Assembly (NCBI GenBank): GCA_031257105.1
Contig: JAIRPG010000132.1
Location: 1-61,350 of the forward strand
Length of the DNA stretch: 61,350 nt
Direction of reading: 5' to 3'
Source: Treponema sp.
GTDB lineage: Bacteria > Spirochaetota > Spirochaetia > Treponematales > Breznakiellaceae
Part shown: in pieces, positions 9,068 through 17,909 of the stretch
How the letters are laid out: every line of letters starts with the position of its first letter
How positions within the stretch are numbered: position 1 is the first letter of the stretch
Made by a program: the position numbers and the translations under genes
The notes under the pieces: model-generated
What the model was told of the DNA's origin: nothing
The model's database searches: none
Seen by the model: only the letters and a program-made list of their open reading frames with translations

Positions 9068-10501
9068 ATGAAACAGCGCAATGTTATTTTTAAGGCCGCC
9101 CCGGTTATCCTGGCGGCTATCCTGGCGGCGGAGCTTTCGGGCTGCGCCGCGGCTAAAACAGCAAACGGCAGCCGGACTTACGAATTTACCACCGTAAGCC
9201 GGGGTTCATTAGAAAAGACCGTGTCTTCAAGCGGTTCCCTCAACCCGGTGTCCACCGTAAAAGTCCGCGCCCAGATGAGCGGCCTGGTGGAACAGGTCTA
9301 CGTTGACTATAACGACCAGGTCAAAGCCGGAGACATCTTGGCGAAGCTGAACACCGATACCCTCCAGCTTCAGCGCCAGCAGCAGCAAGCCCAAGTGCAA
9401 AAAGTCCGGGCCAATTACGAGCTGCAACGGGTGAATTACCAGAACCAGCAGCAACTCGCGGAGAAGAACCTTATCTCCGAGTACGACCTTAAATCGAGCA
9501 AAACTACCCTGGATGGCCTCGCGGCGGATCTAGCGGTGGCGGAAGCGAACCTTAAGGTTATCGAGACCGAAATCAGCCAGTACGCCTATGTGACGAGCCC
9601 CATCAACGGCATCGTGCTGGAACGGAACATCAATGTCGGCGATACGGTATCGGGAAATACCAGCAGCTCCGCAACCGCCATGTTTACCCTCGCGGAGAAC
9701 CTAACGGAGATGCAAATTCAAGCCACCGTGGGGGAATTGGACGTATCCTCAATCTACAAGGGACAGGCCGTGCGGTTTACCCTGGAGAGCCTCGCGGGGC
9801 GGCGGTTTAGCGGGACGGTGGAAACCTTGCGGATGGTTCCCGCAGTGTCGAACAGCGTCGTGAACTACACGGTGATGATCAACGTGCGGAATCAGGACGG
9901 TTCGCTTATGCCGGGGATGACCTGCGCCGTGGACTTTATCGTGGAACGGGGCGAGAACATCCTTACGGTTCCCAACGCGGCCCTGCGCTACCAGCCTACC
10001 GGTTTAAGCGCCGAAGAAATCGCCGAACTGGTCTTTAACGCAAGCCTTAAAAATATGAGCGAAGAACAGCAAAAAGCGGCGCTCGACGCCCGCGCCCAGC
10101 AGAAAGCCGCGGCGGCTTCCGGCCAGACTCCTTCCGCTTCGACCGGCGGTAGCGCCGCAGGAGCTTCCAACACCAGCCTGGCAAGCCTCGTGGGCGGCGG
10201 CGCTGCCGGGGGAATGATGGGCGGCGGGATGCCCGGAGGCGGCCAATTCAACGCCCAGCGCGGAACCGGCGGTGCTACCGGCGGTGGCACCGCCGGTAGC
10301 ACCGGAACCCGTACCGGTTCGCGTCCGGCGGCGGCAACGGTAACGCTCAAAAACCTGTGGTACATCGCCGATGACGGCAAACCCGCCGTCATCCAGGTGG
10401 AAACCGGCATCACCAACGGAACCAGCACCGAAGTCAAGCTTCCGGCCAACGCGACAGACGATCTTGAAGGGATGCGGATCATTTTAAAGGAGAAGGTGTA
10501 A
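9068..10501 (+). CDS. Efflux periplasmic adaptor (MacA/HlyD-type lipoprotein)
   Basis: The adaptor should bridge the inner-membrane ABC permease and the TolC-like outer-membrane channel encoded downstream. The signal peptide ends in the lipobox L-S-G-C, so it is probably lipid-anchored. A biotinyl-lipoyl half-motif (STVKVRAQMSGLVEQVYVDY), a Gln-rich coiled-coil hairpin (about residues 95-165), the second lipoyl half (ITSPINGIVLERNINVGD-like) and beta-barrel domains follow. An insertion of about 90 residues rich in Gly, Ala, Ser and Thr (roughly 335-425, including MMGGGMPGGGQF) interrupts the C-terminal membrane-proximal domain, which resumes at L-W-Y-I-A-D-D-G-K-P. No Shine-Dalgarno sequence is visible, in keeping with a leaderless sigma-54 transcript. 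The gene overlaps the ATPase gene (TAATG). Confidence 0.88.
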   Translation: MKQRNVIFKAAPVILAAILAAELSGCAAAKTANGSRTYEFTTVSRGSLEKTVSSSGSLNPVSTVKVRAQMSGLVEQVYVDYNDQVKAGDILAKLNTDTLQLQRQQQQAQVQKVRANYELQRVNYQNQQQLAEKNLISEYDLKSSKTTLDGLAADLAVAEANLKVIETEISQYAYVTSPINGIVLERNINVGDTVSGNTSSSATAMFTLAENLTEMQIQATVGELDVSSIYKGQAVRFTLESLAGRRFSGTVETLRMVPAVSNSVVNYTVMINVRNQDGSLMPGMTCAVDFIVERGENILTVPNAALRYQPTGLSAEEIAELVFNASLKNMSEEQQKAALDARAQQKAAAASGQTPSASTGGSAAGASNTSLASLVGGGAAGGMMGGGMPGGGQFNAQRGTGGATGGGTAGSTGTRTGSRPAAATVTLKNLWYIADDGKPAVIQVETGITNGTSTEVKLPANATDDLEGMRIILKEKV

Positions 10502-11364
10502 TGAAAGCGGTTATCGAAATGAAAGGCATACAACGCTTTTACAAGCTCGGCGGGAAGAAAGGCGAGGAAGCGGTGATAGTCCGCGCCCTGCGGGGCTTGG
10601 ATTTCTCCGCCGAAGCGGGAGAGTTCGTCTCCGTCATGGGACCATCAGGGTCGGGTAAGTCCACATTGATGAACATCTTGGGCTGCCTGGACAAGCCCAA
10701 TGCGGGAACCTACAGCCTGGACGGGATTGAAACCTCCAAGTCCAGCGCGGATACCTTCGCCTATATCAGAAACCGGAAGATAGGCTTCGTGTTCCAGTCC
10801 TTCAACCTTTTAGGCCGGACTACAGCCCTGGAGAATGTGGAGCTTCCCCTGTTCTACCGCCGCCGGGAAAAAGGCGAAAAGCGGTTTTCCGCCAAGACCC
10901 GGAAGGAAAAGGCCCTGGCGGCGCTCAAAGAAGTGGGGCTCGGCAAGCGGCTTCACCATGTCCCCTCCCAGCTTTCAGGCGGCCAGCAGCAGCGGGTGGC
11001 AATTGCCCGGGCCATGGTGAACGACCCGGCGTTTATCCTCGCGGATGAGCCTACCGGCAACCTGGATACGGGGATGACCTTGGAGATCATGGGCCTCTTC
11101 CAGGAACTCAACAACCGGGGAAAAACCATCGTCATGGTAACCCACGAGCCTGAACTGGCCGCGTACACCAAACGGATCGTCACCCTGCGGGATGGAGAAC
11201 TGGTTTCGGATAAGCCGGTAACGGAACGCCGGAACGCCATGGAAGACCTTGCCCGGTGGAAGCAGGATCACGCGCTCCTTTCCGGGGAAGAGCTTGCCGG
11301 AGCCGCGGAGGCCGCAGAGGCCGCGGCGGCAATAGCGCCCGTAGAAGAGGAACTTTCAGCATGA
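10501..11364 (+). CDS. ABC transporter ATPase (MacB/LolD type)
   Basis: This subunit hydrolyses ATP to power the MacB-type permease encoded next. It has Walker A GPSGSGKST at 47-55, the Q-loop at Q99, signature LSGGQQQRVAIARAM from 158, Walker B FILADEP at 178-184, a D-loop and switch His in VTHEPE. In MacB proper the ATPase and permease are fused; here they are separate. Two additions are unusual: a basic insert R-R-R-E-K-G-E-K-R near 120-130 and a C-terminal tail of about 45 residues rich in Ala and Glu. The stop overlaps the first copy of the 55-bp repeat by ATGA. Confidence 0.92.
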   Translation: MKAVIEMKGIQRFYKLGGKKGEEAVIVRALRGLDFSAEAGEFVSVMGPSGSGKSTLMNILGCLDKPNAGTYSLDGIETSKSSADTFAYIRNRKIGFVFQSFNLLGRTTALENVELPLFYRRREKGEKRFSAKTRKEKALAALKEVGLGKRLHHVPSQLSGGQQQRVAIARAMVNDPAFILADEPTGNLDTGMTLEIMGLFQELNNRGKTIVMVTHEPELAAYTKRIVTLRDGELVSDKPVTERRNAMEDLARWKQDHALLSGEELAGAAEAAEAAAAIAPVEEELSA

Positions 11365-11470
11365 AACTTCGGGTTATACGGCGCGGCCATGCGTCCGCGC
11401 AAAGGAAAGGTTAGCATGAAACTTCGGGTTATACGGCGCGGCCATGCGTCCGCGCAAAGGAGAGGTTAGC
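11361..11470 (+). repeat. 55-bp tandem duplication with two mini-ORFs
   Basis: Two copies (11361-11415 and 11416-11470) differ at one base, AAGGAAAGG against AAGGAGAGG. Each begins with ATG and encodes a 17-codon peptide (MKLRVIRRGHASAQR followed by K-G or R-G) ending in TAG. The second copy supplies AGGAGAGG, the ribosome-binding site of the permease at 11471. The first ATG overlaps the ATPase stop codon. The duplication probably arose by slippage and may tune coupling between ATPase and permease. Confidence 0.9.
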
Positions 11471-12688
11471 ATGAACGTAGCTCAGTTGTTACAAACGTGT
11501 TTTCGGTCGATATTCCGGAACCGTATGAGGAGCTTTCTTACCTCATTGGGGGTGATTATCGGGGTGGGATCGGTGATCATCATGGTTGCCCTGGGGGAAG
11601 GTTCCCAGCGGGCTATCGAAGCCCAGATCGCCGCCATGGGTACGAATCTTTTGCAAGTCATGCCGGCGCGACAGATGAGCCGGGGCGGCCCGGGCATTAT
11701 GATGCGGATGAATTCTCTCACCAAGGCGGATCTCCAAAAGCTCAAGGATGAATCGAGCTATGCCGCGGCGGTTGCCGGGACGGTTCAGCGGAACGCCACC
11801 GTGGTGGGCAGCGAGGGGAGCGCCCAGGTCAATGTGACCGGCGTCGAGCCCGAGCAGCTCATGGTTGCGAACCGGAAGGTGGACGCGGGAATCTTTATCA
11901 GCGAAGACGACCTCGCCGGCAGGAACCGCGTGGCGGTTCTGGGCCGCACCACGGCGGCGAGCCTCTTCGGCGAGGCGGAAGACGCCTTGGATCAGCAGAT
12001 CCGTATCGGTACGGATTACTATACGGTCATCGGCCTTTTGGAAAGCAAGGGCGCGGGTATGGGCGGCCAGGATCAGGACGACGTGGTGATGATCCCCCTG
12101 GATACGGCTATGTACCGGCTGGCCAATTCCACCGCCGTCAATACGATCATGATAAGCGCGGTGAGCAAGGAGTATATGGAAGCGGCCCAGAAAGAGGCGG
12201 AGGTTATCCTGCGGGAATCCCGGAAGATAGCCGACGGAGCCGCGGCGGATTTCTCCATTATGAACCAGACGGATATGATAGGCATGGCCACCGCTACCTC
12301 TAAAACCTTAACAAGCCTGCTCGCCGCTATCGCCGGGGTGTCGCTCCTCGTCGGCGGTATCGGCATCATGAACATCATGCTGGTGTCGGTCACCGAGCGG
12401 ACCCGCGAGATCGGCATCCGCATGGCCGTGGGAGGACGCAAGCGGGACATCCTTATGCAGTTCCTCACCGAATCGGTGATCTTAAGCCTCTTGGGGGGAA
12501 TCATCGGCATCGGCATCGCCTTTGGAGCCTGCCGGGTTATGGCGTCCATGAACATCGCGACGTTTATCAACCCGGTTATCGTAGCGGGAGCGGCGCTGTT
12601 CGCGGCCTTGGTGGGGATCATCTTCGGATATTCCCCCGCGCAAAAAGCGGCGCGGCTCTACCCTATCGACGCGTTGCGCTACGAATAA
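11471..12688 (+). CDS. ABC transporter permease (MacB/FtsX type)
   Basis: The 405-residue permease has the MacB layout. One membrane segment lies near residues 20-45 (RSFLTSLGVIIGVGSVIIMVA, split here as RSFLTSLGVI and IGVGSVIIMV), then a large periplasmic MacB_PCD domain, then three C-terminal segments with the family signature NIMLVSVTERTREIGIRMAV (ERTREIGIR). It should work as a dimer with the ATPase and feed the adaptor and TolC-like channel. The start at 11471 is favoured over 11444 because AGGAGAGG (11458-11465) is well spaced and the family begins M-N-V-A-Q-L-L. The substrate is unknown. Confidence 0.92.
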   Translation: MNVAQLLQTCFRSIFRNRMRSFLTSLGVIIGVGSVIIMVALGEGSQRAIEAQIAAMGTNLLQVMPARQMSRGGPGIMMRMNSLTKADLQKLKDESSYAAAVAGTVQRNATVVGSEGSAQVNVTGVEPEQLMVANRKVDAGIFISEDDLAGRNRVAVLGRTTAASLFGEAEDALDQQIRIGTDYYTVIGLLESKGAGMGGQDQDDVVMIPLDTAMYRLANSTAVNTIMISAVSKEYMEAAQKEAEVILRESRKIADGAAADFSIMNQTDMIGMATATSKTLTSLLAAIAGVSLLVGGIGIMNIMLVSVTERTREIGIRMAVGGRKRDILMQFLTESVILSLLGGIIGIGIAFGACRVMASMNIATFINPVIVAGAALFAALVGIIFGYSPAQKAARLYPIDALRYE

Positions 12689-12706
12689 AGCGTTATGGAG
12701 AAAACG

Positions 12707-14047
12707 ATGAAAAAACTTCTTATTGTGGTAATGGGAATGGTACTCTTCGCCGGACTGTGCGCCGCCGACAGCGCCCTTACCTTGGAACAAGCGCGGGAAC
12801 TGGCCTTGTCCAATTCCCGGACGCTCGCCAGCGCCGCCTTGACGGTACAGAGCAATGAACTGACCCAAAAGACCCAGTACTTTTCCCTGCTGCCGAAAGT
12901 CAACTTAACGGCTGACGCGGGCGTTGTTTTGTGGAATAACAACGGGTTCACCCAAGATATATCTAACGGCGCTACCGCAGGGATAAGCTTGAACGTTACC
13001 GAAACCCTCCCGCTCTGGGACGCCAAAAAGTATTCTATCCAAAAAATCCTCAACAATCTTTCCACCGAGCAGGCCCGGCAGGACGCGCTCGCGGAGTACT
13101 TTTCGGTCTTGAGCGCGGTAGATACGGCGTATTACAACGTCCGTAAGGCAATAGCGACCCTTGAGTCCGCGGAAAACGCCCTGGAAACCGCGAATGTAAG
13201 CCTTGCCATCGCGGAGATACGCCGCCAGAACAGCATGATAAACGAGGCCGGCTATCTTCAGGCCCTGGCAAATAAGGAAAAGACGGAGAATTCCCGCAAC
13301 GATGCCCGCCGTTCCCTCTCCCTGGCGCGGCTTACCTTGAAAAACCTCCTGGGCTTGGAAACACTGCCCGAACCGGAACCGGTGGACTTTAGCGCCCTGG
13401 ACAGCCTGCTCCCAAGTATCGCGGCCATGGATGACGCGGACTTCGAGCGCGTCTACGAACGGCTCTGGAAAAACATCGAAAGCCGCAACCCCGGCCTCAT
13501 TAAAGCGGGAATCGATACCGTCAAAGCCGATCAGAACCTCAAGAGCGCCGTCATGGGGTATTCGCCCACGGTGAACGCTACCGCAAACATGGGCCTGAGC
13601 TATGACTTCTTAAACGGAACCTTCAAGATCGCCGAGGGGAAAGTGGGCGTTACCGCGACTATTCCCCTGGATTTCTGGAATACCGGCGCGAGTGTGAAAA
13701 AAAGCCGGCTCTCCGTAAACCAGCAGGCCCTCACTTACCAATCCAAGGTGGAAAGTCTGGATATAGACGTTCAGCGCGCCCTGGTGAGCCTTATCTCCCA
13801 GGCGGGGCAGACGCTTTCCTCCGCCAGAACGCTCGAGTACGCCCGGTTGAATTTCGACCACGTGATGGAACTCTACCGGATGAATCAGAATTCCCTCTCC
13901 GCCCTTATCGATGCGGAAAAACTGCGGCTCGACAGCGCCAACAACCTGACCAACGCGCGGTATGAAGCGCTGTCGGCGCTGTCAACGCTCCGGAGCCTTG
14001 GAGCCTTTGAAGATGAAGAAGCGGTTATCGCGCTCTTACGGTCATAA
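12707..14047 (+). CDS. TolC-family outer-membrane efflux channel
   Basis: This should be the outer-membrane exit duct of the tripartite pump. It has a signal peptide (MKKLLIVVMGMVLFAGLCAA), then two OEP repeats of long coiled helices with typical features: LTLEQARELALSNSRTL at the N-terminus and EKLRLDSANNLTNARYEAL near the end. At 446 residues it is of normal length. ATG 12707 is preferred over 12695 because GGAG sits 6 nt before it and the basic signal-peptide start follows. Its 3' end overlaps the kinase gene by 35 bp, which ties the pump to its regulators. Confidence 0.88.
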   Translation: MKKLLIVVMGMVLFAGLCAADSALTLEQARELALSNSRTLASAALTVQSNELTQKTQYFSLLPKVNLTADAGVVLWNNNGFTQDISNGATAGISLNVTETLPLWDAKKYSIQKILNNLSTEQARQDALAEYFSVLSAVDTAYYNVRKAIATLESAENALETANVSLAIAEIRRQNSMINEAGYLQALANKEKTENSRNDARRSLSLARLTLKNLLGLETLPEPEPVDFSALDSLLPSIAAMDDADFERVYERLWKNIESRNPGLIKAGIDTVKADQNLKSAVMGYSPTVNATANMGLSYDFLNGTFKIAEGKVGVTATIPLDFWNTGASVKKSRLSVNQQALTYQSKVESLDIDVQRALVSLISQAGQTLSSARTLEYARLNFDHVMELYRMNQNSLSALIDAEKLRLDSANNLTNARYEALSALSTLRSLGAFEDEEAVIALLRS

Positions 14048-15464
14048 GGCCGTGTTTTCCGGCAATACCGGGTCGTTATTCGCGGCTATCCTCGGCTGGC
14101 TCCTCTTTTCGGCGCTGGCGGTTTTTATCACCTGGACGATTCGGGATCGCGCCCGGTTGCTCCGGGATAACGAGAACGAGCAGCTCTTCAATACCCTCTT
14201 TACGGAGTTGAGGAGCTTTGAGGACTTCGGCTCCGTCATTGAAAACAACGCGGTCTTGAAAGCGCGGATCTCCGGCTTCGCGGTGTACGGGTTCCATCTG
14301 AACCTCCTCTATTCCTGGGGTAAAACGCCCGCTTCCTTTGACGAGAGCATCCTGCAAAACACGCTGCTCCAGGGACTCCAGGGACGGTTCGGACGGTATA
14401 CGATTCCGGATAAAAACGGCGGCTCGGTAAAATTTATCATACGAAACGGAGACGGAAGGGGAGGGGAACCCTTGGATCAACCGCTCAGGATTTCGCCCTT
14501 TTCGCCGGGTCCCGGCACTCCCATTCCCGGTGAAGGAAAAGAGGCGGAGAAAGCCCGGTCCCCAGACGAAAGCGCCACGGGCAAACGGACGCCGCAAGAA
14601 CGGGCCGAGATCACTATCATCCGGCAGGGCTTCCCTTTCTTTAATACCTTGGCCCGGGGACGCTACTACTACGTTGATATTTCCCATCCCGCGTACCGGC
14701 GAACAATGATCATCACCTCCGCGCTCCTCATTCTCTGTATACCGGCGCTCTTCGCCGCGGCGGCCGCTATTCGCCGGCTCTACCTCCGCAGCCATACCTA
14801 CCGGGAACAGATCGAGGCGCAGAAAAATTTGGTGGTGCTGGGAACCGCCGCCAGCACGCTGGCCCATGAGATCAAGAACCCCCTCTCTTCTATCCGGCTT
14901 CAAACGGGGATTTTACGGAAGACCTTGAACGGCGAAAACCAGGAAGAATTGACCATCATCGAGGAAGAGGTAAACCGCCTTTCGGATCTGACCTACCGGG
15001 TGAATGATTACCTGCGGGAAGCCTCCGGGAACCCGGAAGCCCTCAAGGTATACGATCTGTTGGAAGAAACGGGGCGGCGGCTCTGTAGACGGGATATTAT
15101 GGAAGAAGGCGCGGCGGAAGACGTCCTGATATGGGCCGATAAGGAGCGGTTCCGATCGGTCTTCGAGAATCTGCTGCGGAACGCCCTGGAAGCGGGAGGC
15201 CCCCCCGAAGCGGTGAGCGCCCAGATCATCCGGGGAAGCGCGGGCGCCGTCATTATCACGGTAAACGACCGGGGCCAGGGCATAGACGGAACAGATAAAC
15301 AACGGGTGTTTGATCTGTTTTTCACGAAGAAGAGCGCCGGCACAGGCATAGGGCTTTCTATCGGTAAGCGCTTTGTGGAAGCCGCCGGGGGAACTATCGA
15401 ACTGGACAACCGCGAAGGCGGCGGCGTCCGGGCGCAAATCACCATAAAAGAGTACAGGAAATGA
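14013..15464 (+). CDS. Sensor histidine kinase (NtrB/AtoS-like)
   Basis: The 483-residue kinase has two membrane segments (about 20-43 and 230-258) flanking a periplasmic sensor domain with a disordered Pro/Lys-rich stretch. The DHp domain has phosphoacceptor H285 in TLAHEIKNPLSSIRLQ, and the HATPase has NLLRNALEA (N box), NDRGQGI (G1) and GTGIGLSIGKR (G2). It probably phosphorylates the NtrC-type regulator encoded next (ATGA overlap). Being in the pump operon, it may sense pump substrate or envelope stress (inference). The start at 14013 overlaps the TolC gene and has GGAG about 9 nt upstream. Confidence 0.9.
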   Translation: MKKRLSRSYGHKAVFSGNTGSLFAAILGWLLFSALAVFITWTIRDRARLLRDNENEQLFNTLFTELRSFEDFGSVIENNAVLKARISGFAVYGFHLNLLYSWGKTPASFDESILQNTLLQGLQGRFGRYTIPDKNGGSVKFIIRNGDGRGGEPLDQPLRISPFSPGPGTPIPGEGKEAEKARSPDESATGKRTPQERAEITIIRQGFPFFNTLARGRYYYVDISHPAYRRTMIITSALLILCIPALFAAAAAIRRLYLRSHTYREQIEAQKNLVVLGTAASTLAHEIKNPLSSIRLQTGILRKTLNGENQEELTIIEEEVNRLSDLTYRVNDYLREASGNPEALKVYDLLEETGRRLCRRDIMEEGAAEDVLIWADKERFRSVFENLLRNALEAGGPPEAVSAQIIRGSAGAVIITVNDRGQGIDGTDKQRVFDLFFTKKSAGTGIGLSIGKRFVEAAGGTIELDNREGGGVRAQITIKEYRK

Positions 15465-16867
15465 ACATACTTATTGTAGATGATGAGAAAAATATCAGGG
15501 AATCCCTGAGGAAGTATTTGAGCCTTGAGGACATCGGTTCCGAAGGCGCGGAGAGCGGGGAAGCCGCTCTGGAGAAACTGGCCCTGGAAAGCTTTGACGC
15601 GATTGTTTTGGACTTGAAGCTGCCGGGGATAAGCGGTCAGGACGTGCTGGAAAAACTCCAGCAGCGGGGGCTTTCTACTCCGGTGATTATGATTTCCGCC
15701 CATGGGCAAATCGCCGACGCGGTGGAAGCCCTTAAAACCGGCGCCAAGGATTATCTGGTAAAACCCTTTGACCCGGCGGAACTGGTTATCAAGCTGAAAG
15801 CGCTCGTGGATAACAAACGCCGGGAGAATTTGGTCGAGGCGGTGGAGCGTACCGGCGCGTTGACCAGCGCCCTGGTGGGGGATTCCCCCGCCATGCGGGA
15901 ACTTTCCGCCGGAATCGACAAGATTGCCGCCGCTTTTTCCACCGTGCTCATCACCGGAGAGAGCGGAACCGGCAAGGAAGTGGCCGCCAGAGAGATCCAC
16001 CGCCGGAGCAAAAACGCCGCCGAGCCTTTTGTGGCGGTCAATGTGGGGGGCATCCACGAAGGGCTGATGGAAAGCGAACTCTTCGGCCACGAGAAGGGGT
16101 CGTTTACCGGCGCGGCGGCCCGTAGGAACGGCCTTTTTGAACTTGCCGGGAGGGGCGCGATCTTTCTGGATGAAATCGGCGAGATGCCGCTGCCGTTGCA
16201 GGTCAAACTCCTCCGGGTTCTCCAGGAACGGAAGATCCGCCGCTTAGGAGGCGCTTCGGATATTCCGGTAAACGCCCGGATTATTTCCGCGACTCACCGG
16301 GATTTGGAGGCCATGGTCAAAGAGGGCCGCTTCCGGGAGGATCTGTACTACCGGCTCAATGTCGTGCGGTTGGCGCTTCCCCCGCTCCGGGAACGGACCG
16401 GGGATATCGCCCTCCTTTCCATCTTTCTCTTGGGCAAACTCAGCGTCCGTATGGGCCGCTCGGCGCCCGGCCTTTCCCCGGAAGCCCTGAACTGCCTCCA
16501 GGCGTACCGGTTCCCCGGTAATATCCGGGAATTGGAAAACATCTTGGAACGGGCGCTTATCTATTGCGATGGAAACGTTATTACGGCGGAAGATATCGGC
16601 CCGCCTTGCTGGACCGCCGCAGCCGGGAACCGGGAAGAGCCCCCCGAATCCCGCCGGATGGATTCAGGCGCGGAGGGCGGCGCGGTAGGCGGCGCGGTAG
16701 GCGGCGGCGAGGACGTTGCTTTCGACGGCTCTCTTGAGGATATTGAAAAAAAAGCCGTCATAGACGCCCTGGCCCGTTTCGAGGGGAACCGCACGAGAGC
16801 CGCGGCATCGCTCGGAATAAGCCGGAAGACGATTTTGAACAAGATAAAACACTACGCCATCCGGTGA
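15461..16867 (+). CDS. NtrC-family sigma-54-dependent response regulator
   Basis: The 468-residue activator has a receiver domain (D51 phosphorylation site, K101), then an AAA+ domain with Walker A GESGTGKE (166-173), the sigma-54 contact loop GSFTGA (213-218; the common form is GAFTGA) and Walker B AIFLDEIGE (233-241). A Fis-type helix-turn-helix (NRTRAAASLGISRKTILNKI) closes the protein. It should remodel RNA polymerase-sigma-54 at the promoter at 9040-9057, which would make the operon self-regulating (inference). The linker before the DNA-binding domain carries a G-G-A-V repeat from a 12-bp tandem repeat (16674-16708). Confidence 0.93.
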   Translation: MNILIVDDEKNIRESLRKYLSLEDIGSEGAESGEAALEKLALESFDAIVLDLKLPGISGQDVLEKLQQRGLSTPVIMISAHGQIADAVEALKTGAKDYLVKPFDPAELVIKLKALVDNKRRENLVEAVERTGALTSALVGDSPAMRELSAGIDKIAAAFSTVLITGESGTGKEVAAREIHRRSKNAAEPFVAVNVGGIHEGLMESELFGHEKGSFTGAAARRNGLFELAGRGAIFLDEIGEMPLPLQVKLLRVLQERKIRRLGGASDIPVNARIISATHRDLEAMVKEGRFREDLYYRLNVVRLALPPLRERTGDIALLSIFLLGKLSVRMGRSAPGLSPEALNCLQAYRFPGNIRELENILERALIYCDGNVITAEDIGPPCWTAAAGNREEPPESRRMDSGAEGGAVGGAVGGGEDVAFDGSLEDIEKKAVIDALARFEGNRTRAAASLGISRKTILNKIKHYAIR

Positions 16868-16882
16868 TCCGTATTTCACCGC

Positions 16883-16934
16883 ACCAATATCACCGCCGCT
16901 TGCGCCGCGCCGTTCGTGTGGCGGCGATATTGGT
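16883..16934. terminator. Long hairpin between convergent genes
   Basis: ACCAATATCACCGCC (16883-16897) pairs with GGCGGCGATATTGGT (16920-16934) with one mismatch. It lies between the response regulator stop and the stop of the opposing isomerase gene. There is no clear T-run, so it may block read-through rather than act as a canonical terminator. Confidence 0.45.
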
Positions 16935-16939
16935 ATCGG

Positions 16940-17791
16940 TCACCGGTATTTCATCACCATGGCGCCGAAGCGTTCCCCGGCCCGGAAGGCCCTTTCCAGC
17001 CAGGGGCCGTCCTCCTCCTCCATCCTGAAAGAAGGTTCCATCGTGATGGGGAGTTCGTAGGGGGACCGGGCCAGGACCGGGGCAAAGGCTTCCCAGTTAA
17101 AGGTTCCCTCGAAGGGGAGGATGTGTTCGTCATCCCGGCCTTGGTTGTCGTGGATATGAATCATGAAAAGCCGGTCGTTCCAGCGTTCCGCGTATTCGAC
17201 GCAATTTTCCTTACAGGCCGCATTGGCGTGCCCGGTGTCGAAACAGAGGCCCATGAAGCCGGAATCGTAGCGTTCAAAGAGATCGCCGAACATGGCGTGG
17301 GTGGAGGCCGGGGGCTCCGACAGCATGTTTTCCACGCAGATGCGGATGTGCCTGACCCGGCAGAAGGGTTCAAGCTCGTCGAAGGATTTGAAGGCCTGGG
17401 CGTAAAACCGTTTCCGGTAGTCCCGGTCTTTTTCAAAGGCTTCAACGGGCTGCTTGAAGTGGAGGACGATGGCCCCCGCGTCCAGGATATGGGCCAGCTC
17501 CACCCGGTTTTTCACCAGTTCCACCCCGGCCAGACGGTTGAACTCGTTGGGGGAAACGTAGTCTTTTGTACCGCCCCCGTGGGTAGCGTGAACCCCCTTG
17601 ACCTTGAGGCCCAATTCATCCAGCCATTCCCGGATTTGGAGCATCTCGTGGATGCTGTAGAGGTAGGGCCCGGACCATTCGTGGCACCAGTGGACATGGC
17701 TGAACCCGGCCCGGGCGATTTTTTCCAGGGTCTGCCGAATCTCCCCAGGATTCCTGCTTTCACCGTGAAAATCAGTTGTCATTGCTAACAT
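16940..17791 (-). CDS. Sugar phosphate isomerase/epimerase-like TIM barrel
   Basis: The 283-residue protein fits the AP-endonuclease-2/xylose-isomerase-like TIM-barrel family. Candidate metal ligands are in VKGVHATHG, ICVENM, LCFDTGHANA and FMIHIHDNQG. Such proteins isomerise or epimerise sugars or polyols in the cytoplasm. It stands alone, convergent to the efflux operon and divergent from cysK. The start is uncertain: 17791 (MLAMTTDF) is used here, while GTG at 17809 and ATG at 17782 are alternatives; none has a strong Shine-Dalgarno sequence. The substrate cannot be named. Confidence 0.75.
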   Translation of the reverse strand: MLAMTTDFHGESRNPGEIRQTLEKIARAGFSHVHWCHEWSGPYLYSIHEMLQIREWLDELGLKVKGVHATHGGGTKDYVSPNEFNRLAGVELVKNRVELAHILDAGAIVLHFKQPVEAFEKDRDYRKRFYAQAFKSFDELEPFCRVRHIRICVENMLSEPPASTHAMFGDLFERYDSGFMGLCFDTGHANAACKENCVEYAERWNDRLFMIHIHDNQGRDDEHILPFEGTFNWEAFAPVLARSPYELPITMEPSFRMEEEDGPWLERAFRAGERFGAMVMKYR

Positions 17792-17840
17792 GGGTCTATT
17801 GAACCCCACGGAAGGCGGAAATTCAAGCCGGCCCCGGGCC

Positions 17841-17869
17841 TTGACGGGTTTTTCCTTTTGATTTATAAT
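17841..17869 (+). promoter_or_regulatory. Sigma-70 promoter of cysK
   Basis: TTGACG (17841-17846), a 17-nt spacer and a perfect TATAAT (17864-17869) precede cysK by 40 bp. The expected leader of about 33 nt is too short for a T-box or riboswitch. Confidence 0.8.
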
Positions 17870-17909
17870 GCCTATATAAATACTAGGAATTATCCATTAT
17901 GGAGGTACT

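Noticed and set aside
17870-17909. Riboswitch or T-box ahead of cysK
   Set aside because: The leader is only about 33 nt, too short for known cysteine- or SAM-related elements.
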